This document shows, piece by piece, positions 15,690 to 23,900 of a stretch of 30,974 bases of DNA. The stretch comes from CAZWCX01 sp964632945 (lineage in GTDB: Bacteria; Planctomycetota; MHYJ01; WSZJ01; CAZWCX01). A program made the translations under genes and the position numbers. The stretch is from assembly GCA_964632945.1 (NCBI GenBank), contig CAZWCX010000087.1:1-30974 (forward strand), given 5' to 3'. Position 1 is the stretch's first letter, and every line of letters starts with the position of its first letter. The notes beneath the pieces were generated by a model. The model did not search any database, was not told the origin of the DNA, and was given only the letters and a program-made list of their open reading frames with translations.

Positions 15690-16037
15690 CTACCGGTCGC
15701 TCGCAGCGTTCCCGGTCACCACCTGCAATCCGGCGGAATACCCGCCCCGAGCCGCCTGCCGGAAAGAGACCCAGACGACCCGCCCAATCACGCGACGCCG
15801 CCCGCCGGCCGGGATCGTCGGCAGCAGGATCAACCACTCTTCCCCGACCCCGAGCCGGCGATCGGCCTGAATGCGTAGTCCTGTGGCGGACAAATCGATC
15901 AGCGCCATCCGACGCGAGTCCAGGGTGTCCCTCGGATCCGCCGCCGACAGGCGTATCGCCGGTACGGGCCACCGGAAGGTCGCCGCGCGCGGCGCGCCGC
16001 GCCGTTCCGCCTCTCCGTCGCGGGTCCAACAAGACAT
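15690..16037 (-). CDS. PilZ domain protein (c-di-GMP receptor)
   Basis: A 115-residue single-domain PilZ protein, which binds cyclic di-GMP and alters its output through protein contacts. Both nucleotide-binding motifs are intact: R13-x3-R17 (RRGAPR) and D48-x-S50-x2-G53 (IDLSATG). The beta-barrel strands follow (GEEWLILLPTI, VIGRVVWV, YSAGLQV). The ATG at 16037 has a very strong ribosome site (AGGAGG seven bases upstream), so the longer open frame to 16094 is not used. It is transcribed toward the membrane-protein gene, the two stops being 10 bases apart. Its target is not evident. Confidence 0.88.
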   Translation of the reverse strand: MSCWTRDGEAERRGAPRAATFRWPVPAIRLSAADPRDTLDSRRMALIDLSATGLRIQADRRLGVGEEWLILLPTIPAGGRRRVIGRVVWVSFRQAARGGYSAGLQVVTGNAASDR

Positions 16038-16558
16038 GATCCGTCCTCCTCCTCGCGCACGCCGGTCGTTGGACCGGGACCTGCCGTCCCACATCCTCCC
16101 ATGCGGAGCCCGCGGTCCGGTGTTTGGAGGTTTTTCGGATTCGGGTGGAACTCATCCGACCCGCCTCGACGGAAAACCCGGATCGCAGGAGGCGAGGATC
16201 GACGTCCACCTCTCGGTCGCCCGGCTGGGTTGCGGCATTGCCGCCCCATCCCCGGGCGACGGGGGACCGGAGCGGGATCCGGCGCCATCGCGGTCCTACG
16301 TCATCGACCCGCCGTACTCGTCGTCGAGGCCGGTTTCCGCAACCCAACCCTCCCTCGTGGCGACCCCGCGCTCGCTCCCTGGCGCCACGAACCGCGGTTC
16401 GCGGCGCTCCTGCACAGCCCCGGGAATCGACGCCGGGGAGATCGACCGTCGGTCGCTCGAGGAGACCCGCCCCGTGATCGTCCCGCGCGGAAATCCGTGA
16501 CCCAGAATCCCCTTCCCGGGTAGACTACCCGCCCGCATTCGAATCCGGAGGGTGTCCG
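16038..16558. other. Intergenic region, no gene seen
   Basis: A 521-base gap between the divergent PilZ and exported-protein genes. Long open frames exist on both strands but read as GC-driven shadows: Arg/Pro/Ser-rich, with no start sites and no domains. The right end holds a candidate promoter and a 15-base palindrome. I see nothing else. Confidence 0.6.
16497..16531 (+). promoter_or_regulatory. Candidate promoter with overlapping palindrome
   Basis: GTGACC (16497-16502) and TAGACT (16521-16526) are spaced 18 bases apart and match the sigma-70 consensus at four of six positions each. The -10 lies inside the perfect palindrome CGGGTAG-A-CTACCCG (16517-16531), which could be an operator. The start codon of the exported protein is 28 bases downstream. 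Confidence 0.35.
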
Positions 16559-17164
16559 ATGAACTCTCGCCGTTCCCTTCTCCCGGCCGCCGGTCTCGCC
16601 CTGGGGCTGATGCTCCTGACCGCCTGGGCGGTGGGCGACGACGAACGCACCCTGACGGTCCCCGCCGGGAGGCACGACAGCCTCCTGCCGCGCCTCCTCA
16701 AAGTCCGGGTCAAGACGCAGGTGGACCGGACCGTCTCGTTCCAGGCGAGATTCACCGCCAGTGCCGCGTATCTGACCTCGGATCCCGGCAACCAGGCGGA
16801 TTGGAACAAGCTGATGGGAATCACGACGAACCGGATCCACCACAACAGCATCCGCCTGGGGTGGCGATGGCTTCCCGGTTCGGGGCTGATCGAATTGGGC
16901 TTCTACGGATACATTCGGGGCGAGCGCATCAGTCACGCCTTGACCACCGTCCCCCTCGACACCTGGGTGGACGTGACCTTGCGATTGCACAACGGCGGAC
17001 TTTCGGCGACCGCCGGGCCCGCAACGTACGATCAGAAGAAGGACCTCCGGCTGTCCCCGATCATCCCCACCACGACCTGGATCCTCGAAACGGTCTACTT
17101 CGGAGGGGATGAGAAGGCCCCGCACGACATCGCGGTCAAGGTCCGGCAGATTGCCATCGACTAG
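16559..17164 (+). CDS. Exported protein of unknown function
   Basis: A 201-residue protein with an N-terminal signal peptide (basic MNSRRS, hydrophobic core to about 24, cleavage near AWAVG). The mature part alternates hydrophobic and polar residues, has many Thr, Trp and Tyr, and ends in a WILETVYFGG segment. This looks like a beta-sandwich of the concanavalin/LamG kind (TWVDVTLRLHNGGLSA), but I cannot place it in a family. The start has a strong ribosome site (GGAGGG six bases upstream). Its last 29 bases overlap the convergent end of rnfD. Coding potential is good; function unknown. Confidence 0.75.
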   Translation: MNSRRSLLPAAGLALGLMLLTAWAVGDDERTLTVPAGRHDSLLPRLLKVRVKTQVDRTVSFQARFTASAAYLTSDPGNQADWNKLMGITTNRIHHNSIRLGWRWLPGSGLIELGFYGYIRGERISHALTTVPLDTWVDVTLRLHNGGLSATAGPATYDQKKDLRLSPIIPTTTWILETVYFGGDEKAPHDIAVKVRQIAID

Positions 17165-18086
17165 CGCCGACCGGCGGTTCGCCGTTCGGCGCGCGTCCCA
17201 GGAGAATCCGGTCGAGCAGAGGCGCGGAGAGATTGGCCAGCAGCACGGCCATGGCGGCTCCATCCGGATATGGGCTGTACAGTCGCACCATCATGGTGTA
17301 GATCCCTGCCAGCCCCGCGAACAGAATGCGCCCCCCCGGCGATTGCGGCGCGGTTACGGGATCGGTGAGCAGAAAGAACGCGGTGAACAGGGTTCCTCCC
17401 GACAGGAGGTGGGTGATCGGCGCGGACTCCAGCCAGGGGGCGTGTCCCGCGATCCGGTTGCCGGCGGGCAGTACCAGGGCCGCCCAGGCGACCGTCGCCA
17501 GGTAGGCGAGCGGGATCCGCGCGTCGGCGGCGCGCCAGGCGAGCAGGAGGACTCCGCCGGCCAGAACGGCGGGCGGCCAGGACTCGGCCAGGGAACCGGA
17601 GTGGATTCCCAGCGCGAGGTCCAACCAGTCCGGCGGGACCGCGGCGGCGGTCGTGGAGAGGGGCGACGCGGCAGTGACTCCGTCCGCGCGCGGTCCCGAG
17701 GAGAAGAAGTGTTCCGGCCACCAGGCCATGGCGAGCACGAGGGCGAGGGCCGTGGGGTTGAGCGGATTTCGCCCGAGGCCGCCGAAGGCGTGCTTGCCGA
17801 GGCCGATGGCGATTCCCGCCCCCGCGGCGGCAAGCCATCCGGCCGCGCCCGCCGGCAGCATCAGGGCGAAGACGGCGCCGGTGATCACCGCGCTGGGTTC
17901 GGAGGAGGAGGCTCCCCGACACGCCCTCTCGCAGACGAGCGCGACGGCGATCGACACCGCGAGCAGCGTCGCGCCGTGCCATCCGTGCACCACGATCGCC
18001 GCGCAGCCGGGGAGTGCGACGGCGACGACCGCCTGTCGCATCCTCACGCGGACCGTTTGCTCGGTCCGGATCAGCGGGCCGACCAT
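17136..18086 (-). CDS. rnfD: RnfD-like flavin-binding membrane subunit
   Basis: RnfD is an integral subunit of the Rnf ion-pumping ferredoxin:NAD oxidoreductase (NqrB relative) and carries covalent FMN. The 316-residue product has about nine spans and the family motif GKHAFGGLGRNPLNPT (98-112). The flavin site is D135-G-V-T-A-A-S141-P-L, where canonical RnfD has Ser-Gly-Ala-Thr-Pro-Leu, so the acceptor would be Ser141 in place of Thr. The C-terminal half keeps LTDPVTAP and a RLYSPYPDGAAMAVLLANL segment. The ATG at 18086 follows GGAG by eight bases and overlaps the end of the RnfA-like gene by 16 bases. It is the last gene of the nine-gene operon; canonical order places rnfD right after rnfC. 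Confidence 0.85.
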   Translation of the reverse strand: MVGPLIRTEQTVRVRMRQAVVAVALPGCAAIVVHGWHGATLLAVSIAVALVCERACRGASSSEPSAVITGAVFALMLPAGAAGWLAAAGAGIAIGLGKHAFGGLGRNPLNPTALALVLAMAWWPEHFFSSGPRADGVTAASPLSTTAAAVPPDWLDLALGIHSGSLAESWPPAVLAGGVLLLAWRAADARIPLAYLATVAWAALVLPAGNRIAGHAPWLESAPITHLLSGGTLFTAFFLLTDPVTAPQSPGGRILFAGLAGIYTMMVRLYSPYPDGAAMAVLLANLSAPLLDRILLGRAPNGEPPVGASRWQSAGP

Positions 18087-18496
18087 CGGATCAACTCCAC
18101 GGGCATGAGGGCGAAATACAAGGCGGCGCACGCGAGCCATCGCGCGGGCAAACCCCGCCAGCGGGCGGGCATTTCAGCGTCCTCCAACCGGTCCTCGAGC
18201 GCGTTCATCAAGGTGCCCACCAGCCACCAGAGCGCGCCCGCCTGCGCGGCCGCACTCCAGTCGGGATAGGCGGGGAGTGCCAGCAGCAGGGCTGCGGGGG
18301 CTTGCGCGGGGAACGCGAGAGCGGCAAGGACCGCCACCAGGGGAGCCGCGAGGCTGCCCGCCGGGAGAAGGCGGATCGCGACCGATGCCAGGGGGATCAA
18401 GGCCGGGAGGGCACGCACCCACCCCGACTTCGCGCCGGGTGATCCGCTGCAGCGTTCGGCGGCGACGGCGAGGAAAAGGGCGTCGAACGGATTCAC
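18071..18496 (-). CDS. Half-length RnfA-like membrane subunit lacking cluster cysteines
   Basis: A 141-residue membrane protein starting at GTG (GGAGG five bases upstream; the GTGA overlaps the previous stop). By eye it follows the second half of RnfA. Residues 6-36 match the segment around the fourth helix (LFLAVAAER...LPALIPL). The end (LEDRL-x3-MP-x2-WRG, then LYFALM) matches the RnfA tail RERL...DVP..FRG...LAFMG. The canonical first half, including Gly-Leu-Cys-Pro, is absent. The second cluster motif (Thr-Asn-Cys-Ala) reads Ser-Val-Ala. Family RnfA is about 190-200 residues and shares an intramembrane 2Fe-2S cluster with RnfE, so this subunit cannot supply its two ligands. Assignment rests on that similarity and on position between the RnfE-like and rnfD genes. 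Confidence 0.6.
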   Translation of the reverse strand: MNPFDALFLAVAAERCSGSPGAKSGWVRALPALIPLASVAIRLLPAGSLAAPLVAVLAALAFPAQAPAALLLALPAYPDWSAAAQAGALWWLVGTLMNALEDRLEDAEMPARWRGLPARWLACAALYFALMPVELIRWSAR

Positions 18497-18996
18497 GACG
18501 ACCTCCGCATCAACGAATGGCCGGCCGCGGCGGCGATCAGGAGGGTACCGGCGGTCCGCAATCCAGCGGGCAAGAAGACGGCGAGACAAAAACCTGCCGC
18601 CGCCGCAAGGGCCGCCGCGCGAACGCCCAGGGCCAGCATTCCGGTGACCGCGGGTCCTGCGGGCGGCAGACCGGGCACGGCCACCGAGGCGAGCCATCCG
18701 ACCGCAACCCAGCGCAGGGGGATCCGACCGGCCAGAACGGCGCCGAGGAGGATCGCCCCCGCCCAGGCGAGCGCCAGCGTCGGAGTCGGATCGGCGAGTG
18801 CGGGGACCAGAGCAGCCAGGAGCCAATTCGAGCCGGCGGGAGCCGTCCGACCATTCCCCGGGGAAGCACCCTCCCGCGCCGATGTCGGCCCCGGAGCCGG
18901 GGGCATCGGGGGACCGGACCCGTCGCCGGGACGATCCCCTCCCGGTGGAGGATGCGCCTGGTCGGAATCGGGAATCACCTCGACCTCCGGTTCCAT
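18493..18996 (-). CDS. RnfE-like membrane subunit, degenerate
   Basis: A 167-residue product with a Pro/Gly-rich, probably disordered first 55 residues. Four to five spans follow (57-72, 76-90, 95-110, 115-137, 143-160). The segment from residue 62, ALVPALADPTPTLALAW, lines up with the RnfE segment around GLCPLLAVSNTVVNALG, with Val in place of the cluster-binding Cys. I see no counterpart of the second Cys motif, and the only cysteine is in GFCLAV. The start ATG at 18996 overlaps the end of rnfG by 22 bases and has no clear ribosome site. A later in-frame ATG (18906) would remove part of the disordered leader. The order C-G-E-A-D and the overlaps support an RnfE role, but sequence similarity is weak. 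Confidence 0.5.
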   Translation of the reverse strand: MEPEVEVIPDSDQAHPPPGGDRPGDGSGPPMPPAPGPTSAREGASPGNGRTAPAGSNWLLAALVPALADPTPTLALAWAGAILLGAVLAGRIPLRWVAVGWLASVAVPGLPPAGPAVTGMLALGVRAAALAAAAGFCLAVFLPAGLRTAGTLLIAAAAGHSLMRRSS

Positions 18997-19415
18997 GCGG
19001 CGAGGCGGTCGTTGACCGCCTCCATCACCCGGCGGGAGGAGACCGACGCTCCGGTCACCGCATGCGGAACCAGCGGGGGCGTGGCGCGCATCCCCCGATA
19101 CAGGGCGAGGAGGTCCGATTCTCGCAGGAGTCGCCGGTCCAGGCCCTCCACGGACCTCCAGACGACGACTTCGGCAATGCGATCGCCCGAGAGCACGACG
19201 GCCCCGTGAATCGGTCCCTGCATGCCGTCGACCGCAAAGAACAGCGCCGCCCGATCACCGGATCGATAGGCGGCGGCGCCCTCGATCGGGACGCGTTCGG
19301 CCGACCCGAGGAGCCGCTCCGCCCGCCGTCGTTCGAGGTCGGGAACCGGCACGGAAAGGTGCAGACCGAGGGCCGCCAACAGCAAGCCGACCGTCAGCCC
19401 GTCCGCGCGCGTCAT
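18975..19415 (-). CDS. rnfG: RnfG-like FMN-binding subunit
   Basis: RnfG is a periplasm-facing, membrane-anchored subunit with a covalently bound FMN. This 146-residue protein has an N-terminal membrane helix (about 7-24) and an FMN-binding domain. Its attachment motif reads H-A-V-T121-G-A-S124-V-S; family proteins have D-x-x-S-G-A-T-x-T. The acceptor would therefore be Ser124 and the leading Asp is His. An ApbE flavin transferase is encoded in the same operon, which fits. The ATG at 19415 overlaps the rnfC stop by four bases (ATGA). At 146 residues it is shorter than typical RnfG (about 190-210), so the domain is trimmed. NosR-like or other FMN-binding proteins are alternatives, but the context favours RnfG. 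Confidence 0.82.
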   Translation of the reverse strand: MTRADGLTVGLLLAALGLHLSVPVPDLERRRAERLLGSAERVPIEGAAAYRSGDRAALFFAVDGMQGPIHGAVVLSGDRIAEVVVWRSVEGLDRRLLRESDLLALYRGMRATPPLVPHAVTGASVSSRRVMEAVNDRLAAWNRRSR

Positions 19416-20539
19416 CGTCCCGCCCCTTTCGGGTTTCGCAGCTCCAGTCGGGCCGCCCGCAGCAGCGTGACCAGGGGACGATGGGACGGGCACGCGAATT
19501 CGCAGATTCCGCACTCGGTGCACAGGTCCACCTGCGGCGTCGGCCGACGCACGAGATCGGCGGGCCACAGCCCGACCGGACAGACCTCGAGGCAGGTGCC
19601 GCATCGGATGCACGGCATCGGGTCGCACGGGGACACCTCGTCCGCCGTCAGCGCAAGGATCGCGATGGTTCCGGGGGTCACAGGCTGGTCGAGTTCCGCG
19701 GGCCGGCCCATCATCGGCCCGCCTTCGAACACTTCCGCCGCGCGGGAGAGGTCGGCGCCGCACATTGCCAGGACGTGACCCAATTCCGTGCCGATGCAGA
19801 CCCGGTAGTTTCCCGGGCGGGCCACCGCGCCCCCGTCGACGGTGACGACCCGGTCTACCAGGGGCCGTCCCCCGGACGCAGCCTGATGAAGCGCGCGCAC
19901 GGTCTGGACGTTGAATACGACCGCGCCGACATCCCTGGGGCGGCCACCCGAAGGGACCTTTCTGCCCAAAAGGGCCTGAACGAGGCTCGCTTCGTGTCCG
20001 GCCGGATACCCTTCCCGTTCGTGGGCCACGAGACCCCGGGCGGCGCCGAGCGCATCCTGGATCCGCGCGAGGCCATCCATCACCTCGTCTTCATGCTCGA
20101 CCATGACCCGGTAGTCGCAGGTCACGTACGGTTCGCTTTGGCACGCATTGACGATCACCGCGTCGACGGGCGGGCCGGTGGGGATCAACTTCCGCCAGGT
20201 CGGGAACATCCCGCCGCCCATACCGACCAACCCGCCCGCGCGGGCCGCCTCGAGGGCGCCGCCCCCGACCCGGTCGATCGGGCGGGGGTCGGTCGGCTCG
20301 CCCACGAGGACGACGAAACCGTCCGTGATCGACACCACTCGGCCGGTGTAAGGGGAGTGGCGCCGGAGTCCCAGCGCCGAGTCGGGCGGACTCACCGCGA
20401 GCAGGTCCCCCCCGCACACGGATTCGCCGTTCTCGACGATCACCTGCATCCCCGACACCGGGACACGGATCCACGAGGCCGGTCGGAGGGGGCGGATCAG
20501 CGCCTCCATCGTGCGTTTGCGACCGGGGACGTTCGTCAC
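19412..20539 (-). CDS. rnfC: RnfC-like NADH/FMN and iron-sulfur subunit
   Basis: RnfC is the cytoplasmic, membrane-attached electron-input subunit of Rnf. The 375-residue product has the N-terminal barrel-sandwich region, the glycine-rich nucleotide/FMN loop (GLVGMGGGMFPTWRKL, 104-119), NACQSEPYVTCDYR (131-144) and VPSGG (195-199). Two complete 4Fe-4S motifs follow: C310-x2-C313-x2-C316-x3-C320-P and C340-x2-C343-x2-C346-x3-C350-P. The start is the GTG at 20539, preceded by GGGAGGAG, and it overlaps the cytochrome stop by four bases (GTGA). In-frame ATGs farther upstream lie inside the cytochrome gene. It lacks the long C-terminal repeat region of some proteobacterial RnfC. All functional motifs look intact, unlike RnfA and RnfE here. 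Confidence 0.92.
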   Translation of the reverse strand: MTNVPGRKRTMEALIRPLRPASWIRVPVSGMQVIVENGESVCGGDLLAVSPPDSALGLRRHSPYTGRVVSITDGFVVLVGEPTDPRPIDRVGGGALEAARAGGLVGMGGGMFPTWRKLIPTGPPVDAVIVNACQSEPYVTCDYRVMVEHEDEVMDGLARIQDALGAARGLVAHEREGYPAGHEASLVQALLGRKVPSGGRPRDVGAVVFNVQTVRALHQAASGGRPLVDRVVTVDGGAVARPGNYRVCIGTELGHVLAMCGADLSRAAEVFEGGPMMGRPAELDQPVTPGTIAILALTADEVSPCDPMPCIRCGTCLEVCPVGLWPADLVRRPTPQVDLCTECGICEFACPSHRPLVTLLRAARLELRNPKGAGR

Positions 20540-20961
20540 GGCCACTCCTCCCTCAAATGACACGCCGAGCATTGCGAGTGGAACCGCGTGGCATGGCACT
20601 CCATGCAGGACGCGCGACGGGAGCCCGCGATTCGGGCGTGCTCCATTCGCTCCGCGCGACCTCGCGCGGGCCGACGGAAACTCTCGCCATGCCAAGCCGG
20701 GGCGCGACGGGAATGGCACTGGTCGCACGAACGCGGTTCATGACAGGACATGCACGACGTCCGGTCGGCGAGCGCCGCGGGCCCGTGTCTGTGCGCCACG
20801 AATTCGTGCGTGTGGGTGGGAAGCACGGTGCCGGCATGACACGCGGCGCACTCGTGCGATCTCGCGCGCCCTCCGTGTGTCTCACGGGGCGCTCGCCACG
20901 CGCCCCACGCCGCGGACGCGACGGCGAGCAGCCCGATGATTCCGACCGGTGAAATCCTCAT
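20536..20961 (-). CDS. Small pentahaem c-type cytochrome
   Basis: A 141-residue exported or membrane-anchored cytochrome. The N-terminal helix (residues 3-20, LLAVASAAWGAW) serves as signal or anchor. Five CXXCH motifs follow: CAACH (38-42), CMSCH (70-74), CDQCH (79-83), CMECH (119-123) and CSACH (131-135). Extra histidines (HTHEFVAHRHG) can serve as sixth ligands. It is encoded between a large multihaem cytochrome and rnfC, overlapping both by four bases. A role as electron shuttle between the Rnf-like complex and the larger cytochromes is the natural reading. A multihaem cytochrome encoded with Rnf is known from Methanosarcina (MmcA), but I claim no homology. The exact haem fold is not assigned. 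Confidence 0.88.
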   Translation of the reverse strand: MRISPVGIIGLLAVASAAWGAWRAPRETHGGRARSHECAACHAGTVLPTHTHEFVAHRHGPAALADRTSCMSCHEPRSCDQCHSRRAPAWHGESFRRPARGRAERMEHARIAGSRRASCMECHATRFHSQCSACHLREEWP

Positions 20962-23900
20962 CCGCCGTCCCCCCCGCGTCGCGCGCCCAGGTCGATCCAG
21001 CGAATGAGAATCACGATATCCTCGGGCCCGAGCGGGGCCGCCGACGGGTGGGGTGCATCCCCCCGCAAAGGGGCCGGGGCCTTGAGCTCCCGGCCGAGGA
21101 GCTTTTCCATGAGAGGACTCGACACGGCGCGGGAATCCGGCGCGTCCACGAACCGCATCAGACTCGCGTGCGCGCCGGGACCCGAGAGGTCCAGGGCGGC
21201 CCCGGGCTCGGCGCCCGAGTGACAACTCACGCACGATCGCGCAAGGATCGGTCGCACGTCGCGCTCGAAGGTGTATTCCCGCATCGTCACCGCGCCCGAG
21301 GAGTCCAGGTTGGACGGCGTGCGGGCGCGCATCCGGGTCGAATCCCAGGTTGCGGCCGTGCGCGAGGCCGAGGTCACGGCATCGGGTCGGCGCAGGACGT
21401 CCGTGGGCCTGCCGGTGACCCCGCCGTGGCACCCCGCGCAGGTCTGCGCATACAGGGCGCGCGGGATCGACAACGTGTGGTTCTCGCCGGGAACCGCGTA
21501 GAGCCACCGGTGGGACCACCGCAAGGCCATCCGCTCCCGATTCAAGGATTGGATGTCGAAGGCGACTCCGGACGGGAGCGCCACGAAGATCGACCCGTCG
21601 GATTCGACCGGCACTTCCGCGATCAGGGCGGTTCCGGACTCGCGGCCGGGGTTCGCGCCGTCGAGCGGCTGACCAAGGATACGCGCCCATCGGACCTCGT
21701 CGATTTCGGCCGTGACGTCCCCGCACGAGGGACAGACCGGCGCCGCCAGGTGTCGAACCCCGATCGGAGTGTTCTGCTCGAAGAACGTGTCGATGACCAG
21801 CAGATCGAAGACACGGAGCACCGCGGGTGTCCCGGCGGGATAGCCGGTGAATCCGGACACCCTGCCGGGCGGACCGAAGAGCCGATCCTCCGCTTTCAGG
21901 GTCTTATGCACGGGTTCCTTGAGGCGAGGAATCACGGCGCGCGGCCACAACTCCGCCTTGGGGCCTCCCGCCACGATCTCCCTGCGCAGACGTCCGGCGG
22001 CGAAGCCCTCTTCGGCGTGCAGGGATGGATCGGGCACCAGCCGAAGGATGTCGAAGTCCGGCGCCGCAGCCGGGTCCGCCAGGTCCACCGGACCCGGCGC
22101 GTGGGCGATCAGGATGCTCCCATCGGGCAGCGGCCACGGGTCACGCCAGGCTCCGCCCGGTGACACTCCCCGGCAGGCAGCCGTCGGATCCAGAGCGACC
22201 CACCCGGGAACGAACCGGTGCTGGGCGGTCTCGGGCGGACCGTGACGAAACGGTTGGTCGAGATCGTCCACCGGATTGTCCGGTTCGATCGTCGGCCCGA
22301 ATTGATGGTCCGAGAGAATCGCCATGCCGCCCCAATAGGAATCCGCATCGCGGCCGATCCGCACTTCCAATCCGTTGGGCAGTTCCCGGTCGTCGCAGAG
22401 CACCGGGATCCCCGAACGGTTTCCATGGTGGGGATGAAAGTTCGACCCGTCCTCGTGCGTGCGGAACAGCGCCCCGTTGAAGAACGGACGCCCTCCCTGC
22501 CACCCGGTCCGCAGCGCGGTGAACACGATCTCGCCGGAGGAGCGAAGGGTCGGACGCCGGACTCCTTCCGGGGACCAGGTCAGGCGGCGAAGGGTGGTCC
22601 GGAAGGTCTCCGCCTCTTCGCCGCGGGCCGCCAGCCGGATGCGCCACCCGTCGAACCGGGGGGCTCGGCGCGACGTCGCTTCGATGACGTAGTGAGTCGT
22701 TCCGTCCACGGGCGCGGGGAAGGGGGGATCCACGGTCAGTCGACCCGGATCGTGGGCGATGATCCGGCGCTCCTCCCCGTGATTCGTGCCGCGAACGACG
22801 CGGAGGCGCCGGCCCGTGAACGTCCCCGAACGCTCCGTCCGCGCCGCGTCCACGAGAGTCCGGTGGTCCCCACCCTCGGCCTCTCCCAGCAGTCCGTCCG
22901 GACTCGCCGCACACGTGCCGCCGGCGAGATTCGAGACGAAAACGAGGCAGAGCCGCCCCAGGTCGTCGCCGCCGGGATCATCCGGATCGGGAACGTACAA
23001 CGGGTCCAGGAAGTGCACCTTCGGATCCGTCGAATACGTGAGCTGCCGGAGGTCGCCGGACTCCAGGTCCACTTCCCATAGATCGAAAGGCTGGTCCGCA
23101 CTCCGGCGCATCGCGAACACGGCCCGGCGTCCATCGTGGGCGACGTCGGGCGAACGGATGTCCGCCGGCCCGCAAAGCCGTCGTTCGCGACCGTCCTTCG
23201 CAAGCAGGAGTTCCGCGTCGGGAACGAAGCCGAGATCTTCGTAGAAGCGCTCCGGAGCCGAGCGCGAGCGGCGCACGAACAGGAGACCCAGATCCTCGCC
23301 CAGGGCAGCCCCGGTCCGTCGACGCGCGTCCGCCTTCTCCCGTTCGAGCCACTCGCGCAGGACCTCGTAGTCCGGGTCGCCTTTGTCGAAAAACCGGTTG
23401 CCTCCCTTGTGAACGATTCCGCCTTGATCGAGCGGAATGTTCTTCACCAACTGTCGGGACGATTCGACATCGCCCGAGAGCGAGACCAGTCGCGTGACCT
23501 CACCCAGCATGGCGCGCCGGTTCGCGCGGTGCTGCGAGTCGGTGAACCGGTTCGCAAGGGCGGGGATGCCGGGATCGAGCTTGAGGTCATTGAATGCACG
23601 CATTCCATGACAGTTGGCTCCGAAGCAGGTCTTGCGCACGAGGATCGGCGAAACCCGCTCGGCGAAGAACCCCTCCGTGTCGGTGAGCGGCGCGGAGGGC
23701 GCCGGGCGGGCCCCAATTTCCGCCTCCACCCACTCCCGCAATGCGACGAAATCGGGGTCTCCAGGATGGGCGAATACCTCGGGATGCTGCTCCATCCCCG
23801 AGTACGGCGGCGCCAACGGAGAACGCAACAGGGGGCTGGCGAGGGCCGGGGAGCCGCGATCGATCGGAGCGGACGAGCCCTCCGGAGGGCCCTGGGGGGT

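Noticed and set aside
16301..17263. Minus-strand open frame of 320 codons across the 16.3-17.3 kb region
   Set aside because: It lies opposite a gene with a signal peptide and strong ribosome site, and has no recognisable domain.
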